64,000 nt of DNA, taken from the NCBI RefSeq assembly GCF_000714815.1, contig NZ_JMIH01000028.1:124001-188000 (forward strand), read 5' to 3'. The position numbers were made by a program, and so were the translations under genes. Origin of the DNA: Anditalea andensis. Lineage in GTDB: Bacteria; Bacteroidota; Bacteroidia; Cytophagales; Cyclobacteriaceae. Below the pieces are notes generated by a model, which worked only from the letters and a program-made list of their open reading frames with translations, was not told the origin of the DNA and did not search any database. Below, piece by piece: positions 7,217 through 16,625 of the stretch; the first letter of the stretch is position 1, and each line of letters opens with the position of its first letter.

Positions 7217-9772
7217 TTATCTGGCAGAAAGAGGGCTGATGGTTTGTCCAAAAAAGATACTGTTCATAAACAGTTTATTGGTACCAAACCAGAAGGCCCG
7301 AAAATTTGGATTATCCACGAACCCGATAACTTTGCCTCTCCCCACCGTAGATACGCGGATACCTCCAGAATTTTTCATCCTTTCTAGATTACCTGGGTAT
7401 ACATAACCAGCAGCTAAAGGGCTATCAGTATATACCATAGGATTGGCATAGGCATTTTCTGATAATTCCATTATCTGATTTCCACTTCTAAAGGTAAACA
7501 TTTCTTCATTGGTATAACCATATCCAATAGGGTGAGTAAGGTCTAGCTTCACATTAAATATAGCTCCACCAGTAACCTGTGCCCCTAGATCCTTCTGCAT
7601 TAGGGAATAGCTTTTCTGGCCCACCACTTTTTCATCTGTATGCTGGTTAAAACTGAATTTACCTATTTCGTTTTGACTTAACCAGTTCATAGCAGCTCCT
7701 CTAGCTATTACTGTCCCACCGTTATTTGTCCAAGTTTTAAGTTTTTCAGCCCCAATTTTACCCATATCGGTATAATTGCCTGTAGGCATGATAATGACAT
7801 TATACCGGTTAAGGTCTGCCCTGGCCACCATATCCAAGGGTAGTAAGGTGACCGGTATATCAAACCTTTGGTCTAAAAGGTGCCAAACTTCTCCGGCTTC
7901 ATTACTGGCCACTCCGCCGTCTACCAGCAAAGCTATCTCGGGCTTATCTAGAACATCTATGCTGGGAGAACCAAGGTTAACCCCGCCAGTATACCCTGAA
8001 TCTATTGCATATATTTTTACTCCGGTCCCTTTTACTGCCTCCTGAAGATCGGCATAAAGGTCTCCATTGTCACTAGCACCATGTTTTTTACTCACCAGAA
8101 TACTTCCCCGCCTAAAAGTCTCTCCATCCCCTACATTAAAATCCTCATGGGTTACACGGACCATATAACCCTTATCCAATAGCTTATAGGCAACTTTTGG
8201 TGCGTAGTATTCGTGCCATTCAAACGCATAGGCATAGGCATTTTCCTCACCTATCACTTCACCAGAAGGAAAGGCTATGCTCTTATCCATTTCCTCCACT
8301 TCTGCAAGATTCATGATCCTACTATTTAATGCCATGTAATCCAGATTAAATGCCATAGGAAGTGTCCAGGCAGACACATCATAGAAAAGGCTGTCCTGAA
8401 ATTCTGTACGGACTTCAAACATTCCCTTTATGAGTCTGTACTGAGGCTGATTTAATGGGACAATAAATGCTTTATCTGCCTGAAATTCTACATTATTAAT
8501 AGTGATATCCTGCTGTAACCTATATACGTCAATGTCATGCTGAACAATCATCTCTGCCAGATGGTAAGTTTTGACTTTATCATCTCTTCCACCAAAAATG
8601 TATGCCTTGTTTACATCACTGGTATATTCAGATTCAGCCTCAGCATAAAAATCCTTCATATAGGCATTCATTTCCTGCCTCATAGATACAGCTGCTTCAA
8701 ATGAAGAAAGTGAGGCAGTCAACTGGTTCCTGATCGTGAAAGGAAACGTCACAGGGCCATAAGGGCTTTCCTGAAGGTGTCCTCGAGAGGATGCCTGCTC
8801 AAAAAGAATCCCAACTGCTCCCTGAACATCGGGATAGGTGGAGCCCTTACCGTAATAAAAATCATCAAAACTTTCTTGTGTAAAATAGAGAGAGCCTATT
8901 TTATCCAACTGCCTGGCATGAAACTGAGCAATTTTTTCTGTAAGTTCAAAATTCTTTTGAGGAGTAAGGGGATGGTTCCTACTGGGTATTCCTGGCTGGA
9001 AAAAGAAAGTGCTTCCCGTACCCATTTCATGGTAATCCAATACTAAATTTGGCTTCCATTCCTGGATTTTTGCAATTCTCCCCCTTGATTCAGGATGCTG
9101 CACGGGTAGCCAGTCCCGGTTCAGGTCAAACCAGTAATGATTGGTCCTGCCTCTGGGCCAAGCCTCGTTCAGTTCTCTGCCATAAGGATCTCCTGTCATA
9201 TTATAACTTTTATGGCTATTTACCCAAGATGCAAATCTATTGATACCATCTGGATTTAAAGCGGGATCTAAAAGAATGATTACGTTCTCTAAATCATTAG
9301 CAATCTCATTGGCAGCAGCAAAATGATAGGCGGCTAATAAGGATGCATTCACACCACTGGGCTCATTTCCATGTACCGAATACCCCATATACATGACTGC
9401 AGGCATATTATCAGTATTCACATTTCTAGCTTGCCTCGCATCTCTTAACCTGGTACGCTGGGATTTAATCTCCGGAATTTTAGCAAAATTGGTTGGGGCA
9501 GTTATGGTAAGCAATAATAAAGGCCTTCTCTCATAACTTCTGGCATATTCTTCTATCGTGACCCTATCCGAAGCTGCCGCCAGCTCTTTCATATACATCA
9601 CGACCTGATCATGACTGACATGCCATTCTCCTACCTGATACCCTAGGACATCTTCAGGTGTAGGAATAGCGGGATTATAGGTATATTCATTAGACAAATA
9701 ATAATCCAGACTGATTTGAGCTTTCGCAGAAAAGGATATCAGGATCAGTAGCAGTATATAAACTTTCTTCAT
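7217..9772 (-). CDS. Secreted M14-family zinc carboxypeptidase
   Basis: 851 residues with an N-terminal signal peptide (hydrophobic 5-15, cleavage after SAKAQ). The peptidase M14 domain covers about 45-360. It has the zinc ligands His134 and Glu137 (HGNE), the third ligand His248 in LDYHEMG, substrate-binding NPDG and NRDW motifs, and the catalytic Glu325 in GILFEQ. All key residues are present, so it should be active. The C-terminal half (about 390-851) is an extra region common in Bacteroidota M14 proteins; part of it (VIIMPTGNYTD, GGTVIARG) looks like a class I amidotransferase-like fold. It probably trims peptides outside the cytoplasm. It appears monocistronic. Confidence 0.9.
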   Translation of the reverse strand: MKKVYILLLILISFSAKAQISLDYYLSNEYTYNPAIPTPEDVLGYQVGEWHVSHDQVVMYMKELAAASDRVTIEEYARSYERRPLLLLTITAPTNFAKIPEIKSQRTRLRDARQARNVNTDNMPAVMYMGYSVHGNEPSGVNASLLAAYHFAAANEIANDLENVIILLDPALNPDGINRFASWVNSHKSYNMTGDPYGRELNEAWPRGRTNHYWFDLNRDWLPVQHPESRGRIAKIQEWKPNLVLDYHEMGTGSTFFFQPGIPSRNHPLTPQKNFELTEKIAQFHARQLDKIGSLYFTQESFDDFYYGKGSTYPDVQGAVGILFEQASSRGHLQESPYGPVTFPFTIRNQLTASLSSFEAAVSMRQEMNAYMKDFYAEAESEYTSDVNKAYIFGGRDDKVKTYHLAEMIVQHDIDVYRLQQDITINNVEFQADKAFIVPLNQPQYRLIKGMFEVRTEFQDSLFYDVSAWTLPMAFNLDYMALNSRIMNLAEVEEMDKSIAFPSGEVIGEENAYAYAFEWHEYYAPKVAYKLLDKGYMVRVTHEDFNVGDGETFRRGSILVSKKHGASDNGDLYADLQEAVKGTGVKIYAIDSGYTGGVNLGSPSIDVLDKPEIALLVDGGVASNEAGEVWHLLDQRFDIPVTLLPLDMVARADLNRYNVIIMPTGNYTDMGKIGAEKLKTWTNNGGTVIARGAAMNWLSQNEIGKFSFNQHTDEKVVGQKSYSLMQKDLGAQVTGGAIFNVKLDLTHPIGYGYTNEEMFTFRSGNQIMELSENAYANPMVYTDSPLAAGYVYPGNLERMKNSGGIRVSTVGRGKVIGFVDNPNFRAFWFGTNKLFMNSIFFGQTISPLSAR

Positions 9773-10029
9773 TAGAATAATTTTATGGTATTATAATACT
9801 TAGAACGTACATTTAATATGATGTCGTTTTCATTTATTTCAGTTGAAGGTTAAAATTTAATGAAATTTATAACCCAAATACATTATATTAGGTTTAAAGG
9901 TAAATATAATTGATCAGTAGCTATAATACAGCTGTATTCTCTTAGGCTGACAGACTATAGAAAAAAAAATTATTATAGATTCATCAGACTATTTTACCTA
10001 GCTGCAGTTCCGTTTATCTTAAAGAATAA

Positions 10030-10269
10030 ATGGTACTATACACCTTTAAACACATAATCATTATGTTTAGAATAGGAGAAAATGGGTTCCCCGTACTTAT
10101 GGCTTTATTAGGGGTAGCCTATATTGTATTTTGGATTTACACCTTGATAGATGTTATCAAGCGGGATTTTGAAGGGCTTACGATGAAGATTGTTTGGATA
10201 TTAATCATACTTTTTGCCCAGGTATTAGGCCCGGTCCTTTATTGGGTAATTGTTGACACCAAAACTTAA
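10030..10269 (+). CDS. Small PLDc_N-domain membrane protein
   Basis: 79 residues from the first ATG; an in-frame ATG at 10063 would give 68 residues and is equally plausible because neither start has a clear ribosome site. Two membrane helices are visible (about 22-41 and 52-73 in the longer form). The pattern FWIYTLIDVIKRDFEG followed by KIVWILIILFAQVLGPVLYW is typical of the PLDc_N family (the phospholipase D N-terminal membrane module, here free-standing). These small proteins are common in Bacteroidota and have no proven function. Its stop codon is separated by one base from the end of the converging epimerase gene. Confidence 0.85.
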   Translation: MVLYTFKHIIIMFRIGENGFPVLMALLGVAYIVFWIYTLIDVIKRDFEGLTMKIVWILIILFAQVLGPVLYWVIVDTKT

Positions 10270-10270
10270 A

Positions 10271-11176
10271 TTATTCTTTGTATTGGTAAAATAATTGTCC
10301 CAAGGCATCATCTACGGTAGCATACCGAAATTTGAAGCCAGCAGATTGAATTTTTGAGGTAGATAGTTTATTTCCTCCAATGACCATATCGGCCATCTCA
10401 CCTAAAAATAATTTAAGACCAAAAGCAGGAACACCTATATTTATAAATGGTTTTCCCTTTAGCTTAGCTGCCTTTTCAGTCAGTTCTCTATTTTTGACAG
10501 GTTTAGGTGCCGCGGCATTATACGGGCCATGAACCTGATCGTTTATCAAAGCATACCGGAACATTCTTGCCAGATCACTTATATGGATCCAACTCATATA
10601 TTGCTCACCAGTACCCAGTGGAGCAGCCACAGGAGGTTTTAGCAATTCCGGCAAGGCCCCACCTTCTAAAGAGAGAACGATACCTATTCTTAACATTACG
10701 GTACGGATGTGTAAAGATTCAATTTTTTTTACTTCTTCTTCCCATTTCTTTACGACTTCTGAAAGAAAGGCTTCTCCTGGTTTATCTTCTTCCGTCAATA
10801 ATGTTTCTCCGGTATCCATCCCGTAGTAATTAACTGCACTGGCAGATATGATGACTTTAGGTTTGTCTTCTTCTACTCTTATGGCATCAAATAAAAGTTG
10901 GGTCGAGGCTATTCTACTGTTTAAAATAATCTTTTTACGTTCCTCAGTCCATCTCTTTTCTGCGACACTGGCCCCGGCCAGGTGGATGATACCATCTGCC
11001 CATTTTATAGCTTCGGGATCGATTACCTTTTGCGATATGTCCCAGATAAATGTTTTTTGGCCTTCATCATCCGATGATCGGCTTAGCCAGGCGACTTCAT
11101 AATCATTTCTTAGCAGTTGTTTGGTGATCTTTCTGCCTATCATGCCTGACCCTCCCGTGATTAATATCTTTTTCAT
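10271..11176 (-). CDS. TIGR01777-family (YfcH-like) SDR epimerase
   Basis: 301 residues. The Rossmann motif ITGGSGMIG lies at residues 5-13 and the NAD-side HLAGASVAEKRW motif, characteristic of TIGR01777/YfcH proteins, follows near 65-76. The catalytic Tyr is in VNYYGMDTG. The C-terminal 50 residues match the DUF1731 extension of the family. The biochemical substrate of YfcH proteins is not established; a link to cell division was suggested for SulA-type relatives. It is encoded alone on the minus strand and converges on the PLDc_N gene with only 1 bp between stops, so their transcripts must overlap at the 3-prime ends. Confidence 0.9.
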   Translation of the reverse strand: MKKILITGGSGMIGRKITKQLLRNDYEVAWLSRSSDDEGQKTFIWDISQKVIDPEAIKWADGIIHLAGASVAEKRWTEERKKIILNSRIASTQLLFDAIRVEEDKPKVIISASAVNYYGMDTGETLLTEEDKPGEAFLSEVVKKWEEEVKKIESLHIRTVMLRIGIVLSLEGGALPELLKPPVAAPLGTGEQYMSWIHISDLARMFRYALINDQVHGPYNAAAPKPVKNRELTEKAAKLKGKPFINIGVPAFGLKLFLGEMADMVIGGNKLSTSKIQSAGFKFRYATVDDALGQLFYQYKE

Positions 11177-11537
11177 AAATAGAAAAGTCTATGTTTAAAA
11201 TGTCATTTTAAGCGTATGACCTAAATTGAGTTCTCCAATTATAATACATAGTTACTATCAAATGTTAAGGATAAATAGAATATAAATTCAATTTGTAATA
11301 AAGCTACTATAAAAGGCTTAGTGTGACACGTGCTTACATTTGCAGCTAATCCGTATGTGAAAAGGCGATTTACTAGTTACTCGATTACAAATCCAGATTG
11401 TTTTTATTAATTATCGATATTGGCAAAACTTTTGAACATAACCTTCTATTGATAGTTCAAATACTCATACTATCAGATCATTTAATATACTAACTTTTAT
11501 ATGTGTATATGTTTATTAAACCAAAAAAATAAATTTT
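11177..11537. other. Intergenic region upstream of the first twin lipoprotein gene
   Basis: This 361-bp region holds the promoter of the leftward epimerase gene and that of the rightward lipoprotein gene. A TACATTTG at 11335-11342 fits the Bacteroidota -7 box on the plus strand, though a good -33 box is not visible. A sigma54-like element lies at 11420-11435 and is listed separately. No RNA gene seen. Confidence 0.5.
11420..11435 (+). promoter_or_regulatory. Sigma54-like promoter element, copy 1
   Basis: TTGGCAAAACTTTTGA has the GG-N10-G(A) spacing of a -24/-12 promoter (consensus TTGGCAC-N5-TTGC), with A in place of the final C. It lies about 100 bp before the lipoprotein start. The same string, with one change, precedes the paralogous gene, which supports a functional role. 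Confidence 0.5.
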
Positions 11538-12143
11538 ATGAAAATTAAACAGCACTTATTTACCTTAGGTTTAGCCACCTCCCTTTTAGTATTAGGCGCC
11601 TGCGAACAAAATGATAGATCAGAACAAGCAGAAAGCTTCAGAGAAGATTACCGCGATTGGGAAGAAGATTATCAAGAAAAGAATCAGGAATTAGAAGAAA
11701 ATAGAAGACCCGTACTAAGGTGGCACGAAACATTTAAAGGGGAAGCTATACCGGAGCCGCGTACAGTGGGAGGGGTAACAGAAATACCTGCTATTACGGA
11801 TACTGTGGCGATGAGGCAATTAATACCTAGAATAGCGGAGTTAAACGAGAAACATGATGCCATCCTTTCTTCACACCGATCGCTGAGAGAAAAACACACC
11901 AGTTTTATTAACCAAGGAAATCTAGCTTCTATCAGTGATGATGAGTGGGAGAATCAGAAATCCCTCATAGATAGTGATAAAGAAAGAATGGAAAACGATC
12001 AAGCAGAACTTCAAGACCAATGGGAAACTATACGTGGCTTAGTTGAAGATGCTTCAGCTCCATCAGAAAGGACGGGCGCACGGACTACCCCTGCTCCGAC
12101 CGTAGATCCAAGGACTACCGCTGAACCAAGAACAGGAAATTAA
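11538..12143 (+). CDS. Charged lipoprotein, twin copy 1
   Basis: A 201-residue lipoprotein of no recognised family. The signal peptide ends in a lipobox LVLGAC (Cys22), followed by CEQNDRSEQAESFREDYRDWEEDYQEKNQEL, which is nearly all charged and probably helical. The second conserved block is SDDEWENQKSLIDSDKERMENDQ in the C-terminal half, and the tail is rich in Thr, Pro and Arg. The same two blocks occur in the next gene, so the pair arose by tandem duplication. The residue after the lipid Cys is Glu; export to the outer membrane is likely but not proven. The first block ends in EENRRPVLRW, where the paralog reads EEKRRELDQK. Function is unknown; periplasmic or surface structural roles are possible. 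Confidence 0.8.
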   Translation: MKIKQHLFTLGLATSLLVLGACEQNDRSEQAESFREDYRDWEEDYQEKNQELEENRRPVLRWHETFKGEAIPEPRTVGGVTEIPAITDTVAMRQLIPRIAELNEKHDAILSSHRSLREKHTSFINQGNLASISDDEWENQKSLIDSDKERMENDQAELQDQWETIRGLVEDASAPSERTGARTTPAPTVDPRTTAEPRTGN

Positions 12144-12246
12144 ATGTAATATAAAGCCCCTAAAAAAAATTATATTTAATAGTCTTAAGTTACTTTAAAA
12201 TGAATAAAAGAGTTTTAATTGAAAAATTTTAAAGGAATTTAGCACA

Positions 12247-12262
12247 TTGGCAAAGCTTTTGA
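12247..12262 (+). promoter_or_regulatory. Sigma54-like promoter element, copy 2
   Basis: TTGGCAAAGCTTTTGA differs from copy 1 at a single base and keeps the GG-N10-GA spacing. It is preceded by CA and followed by TTACATCA, comparable with ACATAACC after copy 1. It lies about 120 bp before the second lipoprotein gene. Confidence 0.5.
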
Positions 12263-12382
12263 TTACATCACAATAGAATAAAACATTAAATAAATTACCT
12301 TTTTAAAACAACATGTATAATACCTATTTTAAAAGATACATGTTATCATTAAATTAAATAGTTCACTTAAATTACTAACACT

Positions 12383-13063
12383 ATGTACACCAAAAGAAAA
12401 TTATTCACATTGGGGATTGCAGCTTCCCTTTTTACATTAGTTGCCTGCGAACAGGACAATAGACAGGATCAAGTCGAAAGTTTCAGAGATGATTATTCAG
12501 ACTGGGAACAAGACTATCAGGAAAATAACAGAGAAATCGAAGAAAAAAGGAGAGAGCTTGATCAGAAATTAGGTGCTGCGGGTACTACTGGAACCCAGCA
12601 AGGCGCCACTGCCAATGACCAAGGTACTGCTGGGGCTCAAACCCGAACAGGTACCGGTGCTGCTGGAACTGCTGGTGCTGGAACTAGAGCTGCTGATGGT
12701 GATGACCAAGTAGTAACTGATCCGGGTACCAGACAAGGTATCATGGCCAGAAGAGACGAAATGAGAGATAAGCATGAGGCTATGAGAAGTGAGCATCAGT
12801 CTTTAATGGAAAAACATAGATCTTTCATGAACAGAAATGATCTTACTACCATGAATGATGATGAGTGGGATAATCAAAAAGATCTTATCAGAAGCGATCA
12901 GGACAGAATGGAAAGTGACCAGGACAGAATGAAAAGCGAACTGGATGAGCTTATGAATGAAGCTGATAATGTAACAGGTGATGCTGATGACAGAGATACT
13001 AGAGGTACAAGAGATACCAGAACCAATACTCAGGGTCAGACACCACAACAACAAAGAAATTAA
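12383..13063 (+). CDS. Charged lipoprotein, twin copy 2
   Basis: A 226-residue paralog of the preceding gene. The lipobox is FTLVAC (Cys22), followed by the same charged block (SFRDDYSDWEQDYQENNREIEEKRREL). A low-complexity Gly-Ala-Thr-Gln linker covers about residues 68-105. A helical block rich in Glu, Arg, Asp and Met then follows, including NDDEWDNQKDLI and the internal repeat SDQDRMESDQDRMKSE. The tail is rich in Asp, Arg and Thr. No enzymatic motif is visible. The domain order (lipid anchor, helix, flexible linker, helix) would suit a spacer or scaffold in the periplasm. A strong intrinsic terminator ends the transcript. Confidence 0.8.
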   Translation: MYTKRKLFTLGIAASLFTLVACEQDNRQDQVESFRDDYSDWEQDYQENNREIEEKRRELDQKLGAAGTTGTQQGATANDQGTAGAQTRTGTGAAGTAGAGTRAADGDDQVVTDPGTRQGIMARRDEMRDKHEAMRSEHQSLMEKHRSFMNRNDLTTMNDDEWDNQKDLIRSDQDRMESDQDRMKSELDELMNEADNVTGDADDRDTRGTRDTRTNTQGQTPQQQRN

Positions 13064-13086
13064 TACCGATAGGTATTATGATTTTG

Positions 13087-13117
13087 AAAGAGCTGGAAGC
13101 AATCCAGCTCTTTTTTT
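13087..13117 (+). terminator. Strong rho-independent terminator of the twin lipoprotein locus
   Basis: AAAGAGCTGG (13087-13096) pairs perfectly with CCAGCTCTTT (13104-13113) across a 7-nt loop, and the T-run continues to 13117. It lies 24 bp after the stop of copy 2. Confidence 0.92.
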
Positions 13118-13340
13118 ATTATGTAGTATAATATTCATAGTAAGAATATAATATCCTTGTTCTGGGAAACACAAAATTATTTTTTCTTACCTAAGTTTCC
13201 ATTTATCTTATATATTACTGCCCATACATAACCCAGAGGCTAACATTTTTATCATTTTTTTCACAGATACTATACAATGTGAAGAAATAAGGTGAATTTT
13301 GGTTAAATAAAAAACGACCATATTTGACCTATAGACTTAT

Positions 13341-15743
13341 ATGAAATATATTTTTACTTTAATTTTATTTCTTCTTTATGTATCAGCCTTTTCTCAGGGT
13401 GGAAATATTAAGGGGAGGGTATTTAATCCTTCTAATAACCAAGGGGTTCCTTTTGCCAATGTGATAATAATGGGGACTGATAAAGGTGCAGTTTCAGACG
13501 AAAATGGGCGCTACGAAATAGCTGATATAGTGCCAGGATTATACAATATCCGGGCTTCTTATATTGGGTACAAGACTAAAACCATATTTGAAATCCAGGT
13601 ATCAAGCGCAAGGGCTGTCCAATTGGATATCGAGCTGATAGAAGACGCCTCAGATCTGGAAGAAGTGGTTGTAAATTCGGAATTTACCAGATCTGAAGAC
13701 ACTCCTATTTCAGCCAGACGTTTAAATACCAATGAAATAGAAAGGTATCCCGGAGGGAACAGAGATATCAGCCGTGTAATCCAATCCCTCCCAGGAGTGG
13801 CAAGCACTGCTAGTTTTAGAAATGACATTATCATTAGAGGAGGTGCACCCAATGAAAACAAATTCTTTGTAGACGAAATAGAAGTGCCTGTTATCAATCA
13901 TTTTGCTACGCAGGGTTCTTCAGGTGGACCTGTGGGTATTTTAAATGTAAATCTTATACAAAACGTAGATGTAATCAGTGCCGGTTTTCCTGCCAATAGA
14001 ATGAATGCACTCAGCTCATTTTTCGAATTTCAATTAAAAGAAGGTCGGAGGGATAAAATCTCCACACAGATCACGGTAGGCGCCAGCGAGCTTACATTAT
14101 CTAACGATGGCCCTTTAAGCGAAAAAACAACCTATAATATATCTATAAGAAGATCCTATCTACAGGGATTATTTCGGCTTTTGGGGCTGCCTTTTTTACC
14201 GACTTTCAATGATTTTCTTATAAAAACAAAAACCAAATTTTCAGAAAAAACAGAGCTTACCTTCATAAGTTTAGGCGCGATAGATAACTTTTCCCTTAAT
14301 TTTGATGAACCCAATGGAGAATCAGAAGAAGAAAAAGAGACCCGCCTCTATCAGTTGGACAACCTTCCCATATCATCCCAATGGAATTATGTCACGGGTT
14401 TGAGATTAAAACAATATAGAGACAATGGTTTTTGGACTTTTGTGCTCAGCAGAAACATGCTCAATAATGAAGCCTATAAATACTTTAATAATGATGAAAG
14501 TAATCCTTCAAATTTATTGACCAACTATATTTCACAGGAAAGCGAGAACAAATTTAGAGTTGAAAACAGCATATTTGGTAAAGGAAGTGGGTTAAAATAT
14601 GGATTAAATTATGAATATAGCAGATATTATATCAATAATTTTGACCGTGCCGCTCTTGCGGGTACGGGTCAGGTCATTGATTTCAATGCCACTTCTCATT
14701 TTCATAGCTATGGAGCCTTTGTTCAGGCAAACAAAAACTTTTTTAATGAAAACCTATTGATCACTGGAGGAATAAGGATAGATGGAAGTGATTTTGGGGA
14801 AACTGCTAGAAACCCGATTAACCAATTTAGTCCCCGAGCATCCATTTCCTACCGGTTAAGGCCTGATTTGTTTTGGACAGCAAATGGGGGTGTTTATTAT
14901 CAAAAACCTCCATATACGGTTCTGGGGTATAGAGACACCGAGGGCATTCTTACAAATCAGGTAAATAATGTAAAATATATCCGGGCCACCCATGCCATCA
15001 CCGGTTTAGAATGGCAGATTCCAGATAAAAACAGAAGATTTACTGCTGAAGCATTTTATAAATATTACCAAAACTATCCTTCTTCCATACTTAATGGAAT
15101 TGCACTTGCCAACTTGGGAGCTGACTTTGGGGTCATTGGCAATGAAGCGGTAAGTTCTAATGCCGAAGGTAGAGCGTATGGACTAGAACTTCTAGCCCAG
15201 CAACGGTTATACCAGGGCTTTTATGGAATAGCGGCCATTACTTTGGTGAAAAGTGAATTTACTAACCCAAATACTCAGGGATTCGTGCCATCCTCTTGGG
15301 ACAATAGGTTTATTGTAAGCCTTACTGCAGGACAAAGGCTTAAAAAAGATTGGGAACTGGGAGCCAGATGGAGGTTTTTAGGCGGAACACCTTTTACACC
15401 CTTTGATATCGAGACCTCCAGCCTAAGGAGCAGTTGGGATTTGAGAAACAGGGGGGTATTAAATTTTAATCAAATTAATGCGCAAAGGTTGACCAGTTTC
15501 CACCAACTGGACATCAGAATAGATAAAAAGTATTTTTACAACAAATGGAATTTGAACTGGTATATTGATATTCAAAATGCTTATAATTTTAGGGCTGAAC
15601 AGCCTGACATTTTGGTCCCTGCAAGAGATGAAACGGGAGCCTTGGTAATCAGTCCCGCAGATCAAAACAGGTATGTATTGAGAAATATAGCCAATCCTGC
15701 CGGTACTGTGTTGCCTACCATCGGTATTATAGCAGAGTTTTAA
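13341..15743 (+). CDS. TonB-dependent receptor with CarboxypepD_reg-like domain
   Basis: An 800-residue outer-membrane receptor. The signal peptide (1-18) ends at SAFSQ. A carboxypeptidase-regulatory-like beta domain follows (about 22-105; NIKGRVFNPSNNQGVPFANV and GLYNIRASYIGYKT). The plug domain (about 118-235) includes VIQSLPGVA and RNDIIIRGGAPNENKFFVDEIE. A 22-strand-type barrel runs to the C-terminus, which ends in Phe (IIAEF) as expected for BAM recognition. The substrate is not evident: no SusD partner follows and no iron box was seen upstream. It lies between the lipoprotein twins and a small outer-membrane-like gene but has its own spacer of 277 bp. Confidence 0.92.
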   Translation: MKYIFTLILFLLYVSAFSQGGNIKGRVFNPSNNQGVPFANVIIMGTDKGAVSDENGRYEIADIVPGLYNIRASYIGYKTKTIFEIQVSSARAVQLDIELIEDASDLEEVVVNSEFTRSEDTPISARRLNTNEIERYPGGNRDISRVIQSLPGVASTASFRNDIIIRGGAPNENKFFVDEIEVPVINHFATQGSSGGPVGILNVNLIQNVDVISAGFPANRMNALSSFFEFQLKEGRRDKISTQITVGASELTLSNDGPLSEKTTYNISIRRSYLQGLFRLLGLPFLPTFNDFLIKTKTKFSEKTELTFISLGAIDNFSLNFDEPNGESEEEKETRLYQLDNLPISSQWNYVTGLRLKQYRDNGFWTFVLSRNMLNNEAYKYFNNDESNPSNLLTNYISQESENKFRVENSIFGKGSGLKYGLNYEYSRYYINNFDRAALAGTGQVIDFNATSHFHSYGAFVQANKNFFNENLLITGGIRIDGSDFGETARNPINQFSPRASISYRLRPDLFWTANGGVYYQKPPYTVLGYRDTEGILTNQVNNVKYIRATHAITGLEWQIPDKNRRFTAEAFYKYYQNYPSSILNGIALANLGADFGVIGNEAVSSNAEGRAYGLELLAQQRLYQGFYGIAAITLVKSEFTNPNTQGFVPSSWDNRFIVSLTAGQRLKKDWELGARWRFLGGTPFTPFDIETSSLRSSWDLRNRGVLNFNQINAQRLTSFHQLDIRIDKKYFYNKWNLNWYIDIQNAYNFRAEQPDILVPARDETGALVISPADQNRYVLRNIANPAGTVLPTIGIIAEF

Positions 15744-16123
15744 TATATCACTTCGCCCATGGTCGACTGGTTTAAAATAATGCTGAATCTTCTATATGAA
15801 GATAGTTTTTCTCAGGAACCCTACATATAAACAATTTGTACTGAAATAAATCAGTAGCCCTATAATATCCACTACAATGGTAAATGGCCGATGGAACAGC
15901 TACAGCCGATCCACACTTAAACTATTTAAAAATCAATAGCGAGGAGGCTCCTATACAGATGGCTGTCACCCCCTGCATAAGCAGCTGATAGGTAAAACTC
16001 AGTAAATCCCTATATAAGCACCAAAACAAATGATGAAATAAATATTTAAAGGAATATTACCTTACATTATATTAAAAACTGTACCTATCTATTCTAAAAG
16101 AACAAAGACAAATATGAGCAGTG
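15744..16123. other. Intergenic region with possible 34-codon ORF
   Basis: This 380-bp region lies between converging genes and is less AT-rich than the other spacers. It contains a short open frame at 15884-15988 on the plus strand (starting MADGTATADPHLNYL, ending CISS) that I cannot assign. It may be a decayed gene fragment. No clear terminator for the TonB receptor gene is visible. Confidence 0.4.
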
Positions 16124-16534
16124 CTATGGTATCTTAATTCCAATGCCAAAAGTCCACAGCCACCTATCAGGAGAACTAAAATGATAAACTGGAGCAATTA
16201 ACACAATATTTTTAAAGTCTAATCGAGGACTAAGACCCAGTTTGGGTTCAAATATATTTTTTCCTAAATCTCCCTTCAAAGATGGCAGCGAGCTGAAAAA
16301 TAGTGATGGAAATGCGCCAACTCCAATAGCCAGATCTTTATTGATCCTATAATCCAAATGTGGTCCACCGATATTTATCGCCACTGTCTGAGAGGTAAAT
16401 GAAATTGCCGCCATACCCTTAAAACCTGCTTCAAAGCTTCCATCAGGGGTGGTTTGAGCCTTTAAATGGGAGGAGATTTGGAACAGCCATACCACGAAGA
16501 TTCCTGTTCCTATTTTCCTCATCATACTATACAT
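16124..16534 (-). CDS. Small predicted outer-membrane or secreted protein
   Basis: 136 residues from the first ATG; the second Met pair (codons 4-5) is also a possible start. A signal peptide is present, with cleavage likely after SSHLKAQ. The mature part alternates hydrophobic and polar residues (AAISFTSQTVAINIGGPHLDYRI) and has paired Asp-Tyr-Arg and Gly-Ala-Phe turns, like small eight-stranded porin-type barrels. It contains LSPRLDFKNIVLIAPVYHF and ends GIGIKIP. No enzymatic motif is seen. It lies 91 bp downstream of the first FeoAB-flanking lipoprotein gene on the same strand and may be cotranscribed with it. Confidence 0.6.
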   Translation of the reverse strand: MYSMMRKIGTGIFVVWLFQISSHLKAQTTPDGSFEAGFKGMAAISFTSQTVAINIGGPHLDYRINKDLAIGVGAFPSLFFSSLPSLKGDLGKNIFEPKLGLSPRLDFKNIVLIAPVYHFSSPDRWLWTFGIGIKIP

Positions 16535-16625
16535 AGTGTTTTTTTTTGGAGATAATGTTGAATTTACCTATTGAGATTGAAAAACACAATAAAAATCCCT
16601 GTTCCAGTAAAATGGCAATCGCCTA

